Below are positions 7,857-16,254 of a stretch of DNA of 64,000 bases, in pieces. Numbering within the stretch: the first letter of the stretch is position 1; every line of letters begins with the position of its first letter. The notes beneath the pieces are model-generated. The model saw nothing but the letters and a program-made list of their open reading frames with translations, did not search any database and was not told the origin of the DNA. Both the position numbers and the translations under genes were made by a program. The stretch comes from Neorhizobium populisoli (GTDB taxonomy: Bacteria > Pseudomonadota > Alphaproteobacteria > Rhizobiales > Rhizobiaceae), in contig NZ_JAHYCB010000010.1 of the NCBI RefSeq assembly GCF_019430945.1, positions 62,001-126,000 of the forward strand. The letters run 5' to 3'.

Positions 7857-8684
7857 ATGTTGGGTGCGGTTTTGAGAAAACAATTAATCTCGATCGCGTC
7901 TAATCCGCTTGACGTCGGCCTTGGGGAAAGGGCCGGCCAAAAATCCCCGCAGAAGGGAAAGGGTCGTAATTTGGAAGCGCTGATCGATCTTTTCTGGGCT
8001 AAATATGCCGACCTGCGGCTGGCGATCGACCGCAACGATGCGGACGCGACGAGTGCGCTCGACCACGAACTCGACCCGCTGCTGCTTGCCATCTTCTCCA
8101 GCCAGGGCAAGGACGCGGCCAGCATCCAGGCGCAATTCCGATTCGCGCTCGACCTGTTGAACGAGGAAGCCGACGACCGCGGCTGCGTGCGCCGCAACGC
8201 CCATCTCCTGCAGATGCTGGTGGAACGGTATCTGGTTCCCGACCAGGGCGTATCCGCCAACCGCCGTCCGGAACAGGATGCATCCGATTCGGCAATCATC
8301 GCCGATGCCACTGCCGATGGCTTTCTCGATGATGCGCTGCTCAACCGGATCTCTGACCGGATCATCGTCATCGCTCCTGGCTATCGCATCTTCTATTCCA
8401 ACGAAACGAATGCGCGTCGCCTCGATATGCCGCGCGATCAGCTGATCGGCCGTCATTTCGCGGAGTTCGTCGGCATCCATCGTTTCCAGAACGATTTCAG
8501 GCCGAACCTGGAGCGCTGCTTTGCGGGGGAAAGCATTTCGCTGACCTATGCAGACCAGATCGACGGCCAGACGATCGTCATTCGCTGCCGCATGTCGCCC
8601 TGCGTATCCGGATCTTCGCAGTTGATCGGCGTTCTGCTCGTCATGCAGGAAACTGCCGACCGGCGTCGTCGGCCGGCAGCTTAA
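7857..8684 (+). CDS. PAS-domain protein, unknown role
   Basis: 275 residues. The first ~170 are mostly helical and not recognised. Residues about 175-270 read as a PAS sensor domain (R-I-S-D-R-I-I-V-I-A-P, then Y-S-N-E-T-N-A-R-R-L, ending with a five-strand tail). No kinase, GGDEF, EAL or HTH output domain is present, so it would have to act through a partner. It follows lpxXL by 73 bases on the same strand but looks independently expressed. The start may lie further in, at a later Met or Leu codon; the N-terminal 30 residues are low in recognisable pattern. Confidence 0.7.
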   Translation: MLGAVLRKQLISIASNPLDVGLGERAGQKSPQKGKGRNLEALIDLFWAKYADLRLAIDRNDADATSALDHELDPLLLAIFSSQGKDAASIQAQFRFALDLLNEEADDRGCVRRNAHLLQMLVERYLVPDQGVSANRRPEQDASDSAIIADATADGFLDDALLNRISDRIIVIAPGYRIFYSNETNARRLDMPRDQLIGRHFAEFVGIHRFQNDFRPNLERCFAGESISLTYADQIDGQTIVIRCRMSPCVSGSSQLIGVLLVMQETADRRRRPAA

Positions 8685-8686
8685 CG

Positions 8687-9043
8687 TCATCTATCGGACC
8701 AGACGGCGAGTTCGTATCCTTCCGGATCGGTGAAATGGAAACGTCTTCCGCCGGGAAACGAGAATATCGGCTTGACGATCTTTCCGGCTGAATTCTCGAT
8801 CTGAGCCTGAACATCTTCGAGAACGTCGGCGAACAGGATAACCAGCGCGCCGCCCCCGGGGCTGACATTCGGTGCGCGGGCGAAACCGCCGGTCAGCCTG
8901 CCGTCCTGGAATTCGCAATAGTCAGGACCGTAATCGGTGAAAGTCCAGCCGAAGGCTGCGCCATAAAAGGCCTTGGCGCTTTCTATGTCCGTGACATTGA
9001 ACTCGATATAGTCGATCTTGCGATCGGCACCTTTGGTTCCCAT
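8687..9043 (-). CDS. VOC-family (glyoxalase/dioxygenase fold) protein
   Basis: 118 residues, one vicinal-oxygen-chelate module pair. It starts with I-D-Y-I-E-F-N-V-T-D-I-E-S-A-K-A-F-Y and ends with F-H-F-T-D-P-E-G-Y-E-L-A-V-W, the standard beginning and end of glyoxalase/bleomycin-resistance proteins. The substrate is unknown. It is encoded nine bases after the SRPBCC gene on the same strand, so the two form a short operon that converges on the PAS gene. Confidence 0.85.
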   Translation of the reverse strand: MGTKGADRKIDYIEFNVTDIESAKAFYGAAFGWTFTDYGPDYCEFQDGRLTGGFARAPNVSPGGGALVILFADVLEDVQAQIENSAGKIVKPIFSFPGGRRFHFTDPEGYELAVWSDR

Positions 9044-9052
9044 CGGGTCCTC

Positions 9053-9472
9053 CTATTTTCCGGCTTCGAGAAGGTTTTTGAGCGTGGTCAAGTCCTTCAG
9101 AACATGAGCAGCATCCGATTCGAAGGCTGCGTCGCTCATATCGGGGCGCTTCAACAGGAGAAAGGTGATCTCCGCGCCATCTCCGTTGGCCATGATGCGG
9201 ATCGGATTTTCGACCACGAGGCCGTTTTTCATCGTGACCGTGTGATCGAGAATACCGAACGGATTCTCAGGCACAAAGCGCACCCTGATCTTGCCAATGG
9301 GGCCGCCATCGCCGACCCAATCCTCGCCGTCGCGTTCCAGTCCGCTTGCCAGACCGGACGCCCAATGCTGCAGGTTTTCCGGATCGGCGGCATAGGCATA
9401 GACCTCTCGCCAAGGGCGATCGATGCCGATATGGATGATTCGAGCGGGTAATATCGTCATGGTAGGCTCCAT
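9053..9472 (-). CDS. SRPBCC-family (START-like) protein
   Basis: 139 residues with the layout of polyketide-cyclase/AHSA1-like SRPBCC domains: a first strand with I-D-R-P-W-R-E-V-Y-A-Y-A-A-D-P-E-N, then H-W-A-S-G-L, and a long C-terminal helix (residues ~110-138). These proteins bind hydrophobic ligands or act as cyclases; nothing indicates which. ATG codons exist at 9472 and four codons later (9460, M-T-I-L-P). It is first in a two-gene unit with the VOC protein. Confidence 0.8.
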   Translation of the reverse strand: MEPTMTILPARIIHIGIDRPWREVYAYAADPENLQHWASGLASGLERDGEDWVGDGGPIGKIRVRFVPENPFGILDHTVTMKNGLVVENPIRIMANGDGAEITFLLLKRPDMSDAAFESDAAHVLKDLTTLKNLLEAGK

Positions 9473-9754
9473 CGAGGTTTAGCAGCCTGGGGCCGCCGCC
9501 TTATCGCGAACCGAAGCACAACAGGCTGCGGCATTGCTGATGTCCGGGGGTGGCGAGTGTATCCATCCTGACATATCTAGCATCGAAAATCGGCGCTGCC
9601 ACGGCGTCGACGCAGACGATAGAACATCGGCGGCGCTTCGTTCGAAGAAAGGCAAAGCGTCATGGAAATTTAATCGTTTAGCGTCGCGTTCTGCTTGCCG
9701 AAGACCTATATGAATGCGACAACATCCCGCGAATCTTCAAATGGAGGCACATCC

Positions 9755-11188
9755 GTGGAACAGGCAGAAATCGGCCTTATCGGGCTCGGCGTCATGGGCT
9801 CTAACCTCTCCCTCAATATCGCTGAAAAGGGCAACAAGATTGCCGTTTTCAACCGCACGCCGGAAGCAACGCGCAAGTTCTACGCCGAGGCCGGCGAACT
9901 TCAGGGCCAGCTTATTCCTTGCGAGACGCTTGAGGAGTTCGTCGCCGCCATTCGTCCGCCGCGGCCGATCATCATCATGATCAAGGCCGGTGAGCCGGTC
10001 GATCAGCAGATGAAGCTGCTTGAGCCTTATCTTTCCGCCGGCGACATCATGATCGATGCCGGCAATGCCAATTTCCGCGATACGATGCGCCGTTTCGACA
10101 GCCTGAAGGATTCGGAACTGACCTTTATCGGCATGGGTGTTTCGGGTGGTGAAGAAGGCGCCCGCCACGGCCCCTCGATCATGGTCGGCGGCACGGAAGA
10201 CAGCTGGAAGCGCGTCGAGAAGGTATTGACCTCGATCTCCGCCAAGTTCAACGACGAGCCCTGCGTTGCCTGGCTCGGCGAAAACGGTGCCGGCCATTTC
10301 GTCAAGACCATCCATAACGGCATCGAATATGCCGACATGCAGATGATCGCCGAAATCTACGGCATCCTACGCGACGGCCTCGGCATGAGCGCCACCGAGA
10401 TCGCCGACGTGTTCGCCAAGTGGAATACCGGCCGCCTGAATTCCTATCTGATCGAAATCAGCCAGACGGTACTGGCAGCCAAGGACCCGATCTCCGGCAA
10501 GCCGATGGTCGACGTGATCGTCGACTCGGCCGGCCAGAAGGGCACCGGCAAGTGGTCGGTCATCGAAGCCCAGAACATGGGCGTCGCCGCCACCGCGATC
10601 GAAGCTGCCGTTGCCGGCCGCATCCTGTCGTCTCTGCGCGGCGAGCGCGAAGCTGCCGAGAAGATCTTCGGCCTGCCGAAGGTCGGTTCCGTGCCGGGCG
10701 ACAAGGCTGCCTTTATCGACGACCTCGAAAACGCGCTGCTGGCCGCCAAGGTCGGTGCCTATGCGCAGGGCTTCGCCGTCATGGCTGCGGCTTCCGCCGA
10801 ATATAACTGGAACCTGCCGATGCCGACGATCGCCAAGATCTGGCGCGCTGGCTGCATCATCCGTTCGCAGTTCCTCGACGAGATCACCTCGGCCTTCACC
10901 AAGGATCCGCATGTTGCGAACCTGATCGTTACGCCGGCATTCTCGCAGATCGTCAAGGATACGGATTCGGCACTGCGCCGCGTCGTTTCCTTCGCCGCTC
11001 TGTCGGGCCTGCCGGCGCCGGCGCTCGGCTCGGCTCTCTCCTACTTCGACGCGTATCGTCGTGGTCGCGGCACGGCAAACCTGATCCAAGCGCAGCGCGA
11101 CTTCTTCGGCGCCCACGGCTTCGACCGCCTCGACGGCGTCGACAAGCATCACGGCCCATGGGGCAGCGGTCTTGGCGAATTCGCCTGA
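9755..11188 (+). CDS. gnd: 6-phosphogluconate dehydrogenase, decarboxylating
   Basis: 477-residue enzyme of the oxidative pentose phosphate pathway (6-phosphogluconate to ribulose 5-phosphate, CO2 and NADPH). Visible motifs are the Rossmann G-L-G-V-M-G (10-15), N-R-T as coenzyme discriminator, G-V-S-G-G-E-E-G-A-R and the active-site F-V-K-T-I-H-N-G-I-E-Y. The start is GTG at 9755, seven bases after a strong GGAGG (9743-9747). Open frame continues 60 bases upstream to another possible start, but that would make it longer than the usual protein. The 282 bases upstream hold no other recognisable gene. Confidence 0.95.
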   Translation: MEQAEIGLIGLGVMGSNLSLNIAEKGNKIAVFNRTPEATRKFYAEAGELQGQLIPCETLEEFVAAIRPPRPIIIMIKAGEPVDQQMKLLEPYLSAGDIMIDAGNANFRDTMRRFDSLKDSELTFIGMGVSGGEEGARHGPSIMVGGTEDSWKRVEKVLTSISAKFNDEPCVAWLGENGAGHFVKTIHNGIEYADMQMIAEIYGILRDGLGMSATEIADVFAKWNTGRLNSYLIEISQTVLAAKDPISGKPMVDVIVDSAGQKGTGKWSVIEAQNMGVAATAIEAAVAGRILSSLRGEREAAEKIFGLPKVGSVPGDKAAFIDDLENALLAAKVGAYAQGFAVMAAASAEYNWNLPMPTIAKIWRAGCIIRSQFLDEITSAFTKDPHVANLIVTPAFSQIVKDTDSALRRVVSFAALSGLPAPALGSALSYFDAYRRGRGTANLIQAQRDFFGAHGFDRLDGVDKHHGPWGSGLGEFA

Positions 11189-11199
11189 TAGGGGCGGAT

Positions 11200-12051
11200 T
11201 TGTCTGATCGTCTCGTTCTTTTAGGGACAAAGGGCGGCCCGGCTATCCGGCCGGGCGGCCCATCGCCGACATCGATGCTGCTCGATCTCGGCGGGCGACG
11301 CATCGTCGTCGATTGCGGGCTCGGCGTTTCGCGCGGGCTTGTCGAAGCCGGCATGAAGCTCTCCGAGCTCGACCTGATCTTCATCACCCATCTGCATTCC
11401 GACCATGTTCTCGAACTTGGGCCGCTGATCCACACGGCCTGGACGACGGGGCTTGCAAAGCGGGTAGCCGTCTATGGGCCGCAGGGCACCAAAGCACTGT
11501 GGCAGGGCTTCCTGGCATCGCTTTCCTACGATATCGCCACCCGCATCGCGGATGAGGGGCGTCCGGACCTTGAGGGTCTGGTGAGTGTTTACGAATACGG
11601 ACCGGGGCATGTCTTCGCCGATGGCGGCCTGACGGTCACCGCGCTACGTGTCGATCACCCGCCGGTGACGGACTGTTTTGCGCTGAAGATCGAGGGTGAG
11701 GGACGTTCCGTCGTTTTCTCGTCCGATACGGCCTATTTCCCGCCGCTGGCAGATTTCGCGCGTTGTGCGGATATTCTCGTGCACGAGGCTATGCTGCCGG
11801 AAGGTATCGAGAGCATCGTGGCGCGGACTGGCAATGGCGCCCGTCTGCGTGAACATCTCATCGCATCCCATACGCTCGCAGCGGACGCGGGAAGGATCGC
11901 TACGGCGGCAGGCGTGAAGCGGCTTGCATTGAACCATCTGATCCCGGCCGATGATCCGGCTTTCACCGAAAGCCACTGGCGGATAGCGCTGGCGGAAACC
12001 TTTTCCGGCGAATTGCTCGTCGGCCGCGACGGTCTTGTCATTCCGCTCTGA
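11200..12051 (+). CDS. MBL-fold metal-dependent hydrolase (RNase Z/arylsulfatase-like)
   Basis: 283 residues from a TTG start preceded by A-G-G-G-G-C-G-G-A, beginning 11 bases after gnd. The metal site is the T-H-L-H-S-D-H motif. Further His/Asp ligands are in H-E-A-M, S-S-D-T-A-Y and N-H-L-I-P-A-D-D, in the order seen in RNase Z-like beta-lactamase-fold hydrolases. The N-terminal L-L-G-T-K-G-G-P and P-T-S-M-L-L-D-L are usual for the AtsA-like branch. Substrate unknown. The frame stays open back into gnd, but starting there would overlap it by 31 bases without a better ribosome site. Confidence 0.85.
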   Translation: MSDRLVLLGTKGGPAIRPGGPSPTSMLLDLGGRRIVVDCGLGVSRGLVEAGMKLSELDLIFITHLHSDHVLELGPLIHTAWTTGLAKRVAVYGPQGTKALWQGFLASLSYDIATRIADEGRPDLEGLVSVYEYGPGHVFADGGLTVTALRVDHPPVTDCFALKIEGEGRSVVFSSDTAYFPPLADFARCADILVHEAMLPEGIESIVARTGNGARLREHLIASHTLAADAGRIATAAGVKRLALNHLIPADDPAFTESHWRIALAETFSGELLVGRDGLVIPL

Positions 12052-12075
12052 GCTGAATGCAACTCAGATTAGTCT

Positions 12076-12492
12076 TTAGCGGCGAGGGCCAGCTAAAGGC
12101 GTCCCTTTTAGCCAGAACGCCTGAATATTATTCCACGCCCGAAGGGTTTCGGGCTGAAGCCAAGGCATAAATTCACCCGGATGGGTAGCTTGGTGTAGGC
12201 TCGCATTCTGCAGATCTTCGACGAGACCGACCATGGCTGCCTCACGCACATAGGCATCGCCGTCCAAATGCCAGCTTTCGACAACACTAAAGATTTCATT
12301 GAATCGATGGGTGTTGCCTGTCTCGAGGTGATTGATCAGATGTCGAGCAAAATCCGATAGAGCTAGATAGAGCGGCATTTCGCGTTCGGATCGAAATTCT
12401 TCCTGAAAGCTGTTCCATTTCTCCTGAAATGTTGGGTCGGCTTCCAGCAATGGTTCGAACATATTGCTGCGTTCGATGCATCTTAAAGTCAT
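12076..12492 (-). CDS. DUF7674-like hypothetical protein
   Basis: 138 residues, acidic and mostly helical. It has M-P-L-Y-L-A-L-S-D-F-A-R-H-L, V-R-E-A-A-M-V-G-L-V-E-D-L-Q-N and a closing W-N-N-I-Q-A-F-W, a pattern I associate with DUF7674 proteins of unknown function. An internal Met at 12462 (M-F-E-P-L-L-E-A-D-P) would remove ten residues and may be the true start, since this is where the family-like sequence begins. The gene looks less GC-rich than its neighbours. It lies downstream of the LacI gene on the same strand and is convergent with the MBL hydrolase. Confidence 0.65.
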   Translation of the reverse strand: MTLRCIERSNMFEPLLEADPTFQEKWNSFQEEFRSEREMPLYLALSDFARHLINHLETGNTHRFNEIFSVVESWHLDGDAYVREAAMVGLVEDLQNASLHQATHPGEFMPWLQPETLRAWNNIQAFWLKGTPLAGPRR

Positions 12493-12563
12493 TCCGAACT
12501 TTCTTGGATATGGCTTCTGGTTTTTCTGGTCACTCTCAATTAATGGCCATCATCGCACGCCGT

Positions 12564-13616
12564 TCAGATCTTCGGCCCCCGCCGCGACCAGACGGGCTGC
12601 GCTACGCCCTGCAGGAGTTCCGGCGCTACGCCATCAATCCTTGCCATCAAGGCCTTCGCAAGCTCGCGACCGGCCGCGCGGATATCCTCGTTAACCGTAT
12701 AGATTTCCGGCCTGATCCAGTTGAGGAATTCCGCCGACTGTTTCGAGACCATGTCGACATCTGTTCCGAGCTGCTTGCCGGCGGCTTCGAGGCCGGCGAT
12801 CAGCGCGATGCTGGAGGAGCCGCTGATCGAGACGATCCCATCCGGCGGCTCAGCGGAGCGCATCAGCCGTTCGGCATGAAGGCGGACGTCGTCCAGCGCC
12901 GTTTCGCTCGTCACGCGGCCCATCGGCACTTCGGTTGCGCCAAAATCCGCCAGGCCTTTTTCGAAGCCGACGCGGCTGTGGATATAGAACGAGAACCGGC
13001 TCTGCGGCGCCAGAAAGGCGAGGCGGCGGCGGCCTTTTTCGACGAGCTTTTGGACCGCCTGATAGGCATAGGCCTCGTTATCGTAGTCGTAATAGGGATG
13101 GACGATGTCCATGTCGGTGCGGCCATGGGTGACGAAGGGCAGATTGCGCTCCGTCATCAGCCGGACGCGCGAATCGTCCGGTTCGATGCGCGAGATGATC
13201 ACGCCATCGGCGGAGCCCGTATCGAGGATATAACGGACCGGCACCATCGGGTCCTTCTGAAAGGAATGCGGCGTCACCACGAGGTGATATTGCGTGCCGC
13301 CGAGAACCTCCGAAATGCCGTGCACCATGGCGCTGGTGAAGCCCATCAACTCCTCGTCGATACTGAGCACCAGCGCAATGACGTTGGTCTTGCCGGTTCT
13401 CAGGCGAACGCCGGCGCGGTTCGGCTGGTAACCGAGCTGCTTTGCGACCAGCCGGACGCGTTCCTTGGTATCGGTACCGATATCCGGTGCATCCTTCAGA
13501 GCCCGTGACACGGTGGTGATGCCGAGCCCCGTCATATAGGCGATCGTCTTCAAGGTCGGACGCTCGCGAACCGTCTCCTGCATTCCGCCCGTCCGTGGTC
13601 TTCCGCTGTCGTCCAT
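12564..13616 (-). CDS. LacI-family transcriptional regulator of the adjacent sugar locus
   Basis: 350 residues. The N-terminal helix-turn-helix covers about 21-45 (T-L-K-T-I-A-Y-M, then I-T-T-V-S-R-A-L-K), with the hinge helix soon after, followed by a periplasmic-binding-like sensor domain to the C-terminus. An internal Met (residue 12) may be the start. It is divergent from the sugar ABC operon across about 400 bases that contain LacI-type palindromes. It therefore most likely represses the transporter and glycosidase genes until a sugar binds. The effector is unknown. Confidence 0.9.
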   Translation of the reverse strand: MDDSGRPRTGGMQETVRERPTLKTIAYMTGLGITTVSRALKDAPDIGTDTKERVRLVAKQLGYQPNRAGVRLRTGKTNVIALVLSIDEELMGFTSAMVHGISEVLGGTQYHLVVTPHSFQKDPMVPVRYILDTGSADGVIISRIEPDDSRVRLMTERNLPFVTHGRTDMDIVHPYYDYDNEAYAYQAVQKLVEKGRRRLAFLAPQSRFSFYIHSRVGFEKGLADFGATEVPMGRVTSETALDDVRLHAERLMRSAEPPDGIVSISGSSSIALIAGLEAAGKQLGTDVDMVSKQSAEFLNWIRPEIYTVNEDIRAAGRELAKALMARIDGVAPELLQGVAQPVWSRRGPKI

Positions 13617-13712
13617 TCGCTCTTACCGTCCGATTCAGGTGGTTACTATAGCAATACGAACCTTGCCTGAAACGGCACGACCCCTCCCGTGATCGCCTGC
13701 CAAACTTCATAA

Positions 13713-13726
13713 CTGTAACGATACAG
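13713..13726. promoter_or_regulatory. Candidate LacI-family operator 1
   Basis: CTGTAACGATACAG pairs with its reverse complement at 12 of 14 positions around a central CG, the usual architecture of LacI-family sites. It lies 97 bases upstream of the regulator start, so it could serve autoregulation. The palindrome is seen; binding is inferred. Confidence 0.4.
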
Positions 13727-13953
13727 GTAAATTGTCCAGAGGCAATGGCGAGACGGCCAAATTCGGATATCCATAGGTTGTACAACGCAGATGCGAGATA
13801 GTTTTTGCATTTGCGAGTATCAGGTTCCATATATAAAGAAAAAGTCGCGGATATAACGGCTTTTCAAGCTGCTACCTTGTCATTATGCAAACCTGCCTGT
13901 TTCATGAGTTTCTTCCAGTAATTGTATTTTCTCGCCAGTCGAATTTTTTCATT

Positions 13954-13967
13954 GGAAACCGGTTGCG
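13954..13967. promoter_or_regulatory. Candidate LacI-family operator 2
   Basis: GGAAACCGGTTGCG contains the perfect palindrome AACCGGTT (13957-13964) and lies about 60 bases before the binding-protein start. This is a position where a bound LacI protein would block transcription of the sugar operon. Inference from position and symmetry. Confidence 0.4.
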
Positions 13968-14024
13968 TCGTTTTCGCGATTGCCCTACGTTTTTACGGCA
14001 ACGTTTCAGTGAGGGAGGAGACTC

Positions 14025-15260
14025 ATGAATATTCGTTCTTTCGCGGCCGCTTTGGCCGTCACCGTCGCGCTACCGTTTACCGCAGCCAATGCTACCGATC
14101 TGGAAGTCACCCATTGGTGGACGTCCGGCGGTGAAGCTGCGGCTGTCAAGGAGCTGGCGACGGCATTCGATGCGACCGGCAATAAGTGGGTCGACGGCGC
14201 GATCGCCGGTTCCGGCGGCACTGCCCGTCCGATCATGATCAGCCGCATTACCGGCGGCGATCCGATGGGCGCTACCCAGTTCAACCACGGCCGTCAGGCC
14301 GAGGAACTGGTGCAGGCCGGCCTGATGCGCGACTTCACCGATCTTGCCAAGGCTGAAGGCTGGGACAAGATCGTCCGTCCGGCGAGCCTGCTCAAGTCCT
14401 GCACGTTCAATGGCAAGGTCTATTGCGTGCCGCTGAACATCCATTCCTGGCAGTGGCTGTGGCTTTCCAACGATGCGTTCAAGAAGGCCGGCGTCGCCGT
14501 TCCGAAGAACTGGGACGAGTTCGTCGCCGCCGCTCCGGCACTTCAGAAGGCCGGCATCCAGCCGCTCGCCGTTGGCGGTCAGGCCTGGCAGTCCACAGGC
14601 CTGTTCAGCACGCTCGTCGTCGCGATCGGCGGCAAGGATATCTACCAGAAGGTTTATGGCGACAAGGATGCCAAGCTTGCGGCCGGTCCGGAAATGGCCA
14701 AGGTCTTCAAGGCTGCCGATGACGCCCGCAAGATGGCGAAGGGCACCAATGTGCAGGACTGGAACCAGGCCACCAACATGGTCATCACCGGCAAGGCCGG
14801 CGGCCAGATCATGGGTGACTGGGCGCAGGGCGAATTCCAGCTGGCCGGCAAAAAGGCCGGCGTGGACTATACCTGCCTTCCGGGTCTCGGCGTCAACGAG
14901 GTCATCTCGACCGCCGGCGATGCGATCTACTTCCCGGTCCTGAAGGATGCAGCCAAGACCAAGGCGCAGGAAGTTCTGGCGTCGACGCTGCTCGCCTCGA
15001 AGACCCAGGTCGCCTTCAACCTGAAGAAGGGCTCGCTGCCGGTGCGTGGCGACGTCGATCTGACGGCCGCCAACGACTGCATGAAGAAGGGTCTCGACAT
15101 TCTCGCCAAGGGCAATGTCGTTACCAGCACCGACCAGCTGATCACTCAGGATACCCAGAAACAGCTGGAGGACCTGATGTCGCAGTTCTTCGCCAACGCG
15201 TCGATGACGCCGGAAGACGCACAGAAGCGTTTCGCTGCAATCTTTGGCAAGGCTGACTGA
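14025..15260 (+). CDS. Sugar ABC transporter substrate-binding protein
   Basis: 411 residues, periplasmic. The signal peptide (about 1-23) ends near A-A-N-A. The mature part starts L-E-V-T-H-W-W-T-S-G-G-E and carries V-Y-C-V-P-L-N-I-H-S-W-Q-W-L-W, typical of family 1 extracellular solute-binding proteins close to the glucose/mannose-binding GtsA type. It has a strong GGGAGGAG ribosome site. It is first in the transport operon and followed by a perfect 12-base-pair hairpin before the permease genes, as is common where the binding protein must be made in excess. The exact sugar is not readable; the GH2 and GH43 genes downstream suggest a mannoside or xyloside. Confidence 0.92.
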   Translation: MNIRSFAAALAVTVALPFTAANATDLEVTHWWTSGGEAAAVKELATAFDATGNKWVDGAIAGSGGTARPIMISRITGGDPMGATQFNHGRQAEELVQAGLMRDFTDLAKAEGWDKIVRPASLLKSCTFNGKVYCVPLNIHSWQWLWLSNDAFKKAGVAVPKNWDEFVAAAPALQKAGIQPLAVGGQAWQSTGLFSTLVVAIGGKDIYQKVYGDKDAKLAAGPEMAKVFKAADDARKMAKGTNVQDWNQATNMVITGKAGGQIMGDWAQGEFQLAGKKAGVDYTCLPGLGVNEVISTAGDAIYFPVLKDAAKTKAQEVLASTLLASKTQVAFNLKKGSLPVRGDVDLTAANDCMKKGLDILAKGNVVTSTDQLITQDTQKQLEDLMSQFFANASMTPEDAQKRFAAIFGKAD

Positions 15261-15279
15261 TCGAGCAAGCGTTTGTAAG

Positions 15280-15314
15280 ACGGCTCCGCCTGCCAATTAA
15301 CGGGCGGAGCCGTC
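15280..15314 (+). terminator. Intra-operon hairpin after the binding-protein gene
   Basis: Perfect 12-base arms (15280-15291 and 15303-15314) with an 11-base loop, 19 bases after the binding-protein stop and 38 before the first permease. There is no T-run, so it is more likely an mRNA-stabilising or attenuating stem than a full terminator. Confidence 0.7.
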
Positions 15315-15351
15315 TGCAGCTTGCCGATCCTGCGATAGAGAGGAGTTGACC

Positions 15352-16254
15352 ATGGCGGCGCATTCTCAGCCCGGCCGACCCAACCAGCTGTTCCGCAATC
15401 TGAATTCCAAGATTGCCTCCATCCCGATGATCCTGACGGCCGTGGTGATTTTCCTCGGCGGAACGATCTGGACCGTCACCTATTCCTTCACCAATTCCAA
15501 ACTTCTGCCGCGCCTGAACTTCGTCGGCTTCGAGCAGTATGAGCGCCTGTGGGATACGCCGCGCTGGATCGTCTCGATCCAGAATCTGGCGACTTATGGC
15601 TGCCTGTCGCTGATCTTCAGCCTGACGATCGGCTTCCTGCTGGCCGCACTGATGGACCAGAAGATTCGCTTCGAAAACACCTTTCGCACGATCTTCCTCT
15701 ATCCTTTCGCGCTGTCCTTCATCGTCACCGGCCTTGTCTGGCAATGGCTGTTGAACCCTGAATTCGGCGTGCAGTCCGTTGTCCGCTCGCTTGGCTGGAC
15801 CAGCTTCACGTTCGATCCGCTCTACAATTCCGACATCGTAATCTACGGCATTCTGCTCGCGGCACTGTGGCAGGGCACGGGTCTCGTGATGTGCCTGATG
15901 CTCGCCGGCCTGCGTGGCATCGACGAGGACATCTGGAAGGCGGCGCGTGTTGACGGCATTCCCATGTGGAAGACCTATCTGTTCATCGTCATTCCGATGA
16001 TGCGGCCGGTCTTCGTCACCACGCTCGTACTGATCACCAGCGGCATCGTGCGCGTTTACGACCTCGTCGTCGCCCAGACCAGCGGCGGCCCGGGCATCGC
16101 TTCCGACGTGCCTGCGAAATACGTCTACGACTATATGTTCTTCGCCCAGAACCTCGGCCAAGGCTTTGCTGCATCCTCGATGATGCTGCTCGCCATCGCC
16201 ATCGTCATCATTCCTTGGGCCTATCTCGAATTCGGAGGACGCAAGCGTGGATAA
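15352..16254 (+). CDS. Sugar ABC transporter permease 1 (MalF/UgpA type)
   Basis: 300 residues with six predicted membrane segments (about 24-46, 80-105, 112-135, 165-188, 213-235 and 265-290). The cytoplasmic ATPase-coupling loop reads A-A-R-V-D-G-I-P-M-W-K-T-Y-L-F-I-V-I-P, the EAA signature. The ATG at 15352 has GAGAGGAG seven bases upstream; a TTG two codons earlier lies too close to it. Overlaps the next permease by eight bases, so the pair is translationally coupled. Confidence 0.93.
   Translation: MAAHSQPGRPNQLFRNLNSKIASIPMILTAVVIFLGGTIWTVTYSFTNSKLLPRLNFVGFEQYERLWDTPRWIVSIQNLATYGCLSLIFSLTIGFLLAALMDQKIRFENTFRTIFLYPFALSFIVTGLVWQWLLNPEFGVQSVVRSLGWTSFTFDPLYNSDIVIYGILLAALWQGTGLVMCLMLAGLRGIDEDIWKAARVDGIPMWKTYLFIVIPMMRPVFVTTLVLITSGIVRVYDLVVAQTSGGPGIASDVPAKYVYDYMFFAQNLGQGFAASSMMLLAIAIVIIPWAYLEFGGRKRG

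Larger units (their letters stand above)
13617..14024. promoter_or_regulatory. Divergent control region, LacI gene / sugar ABC operon
   Basis: 408 bases without a plausible gene and visibly AT-richer than its surroundings. It should hold the promoters of both the regulator (leftward) and the transporter operon (rightward). GGGAGGAG lies just before the ATG at 14025. Three CG-centred near-palindromes are seen: CTGTAACGATACAG (13713-13726), GGAAACCGGTTGCG (13954-13967) and a weaker one around AACGTT near 14000. Promoter hexamers cannot be assigned with confidence. Confidence 0.6.
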
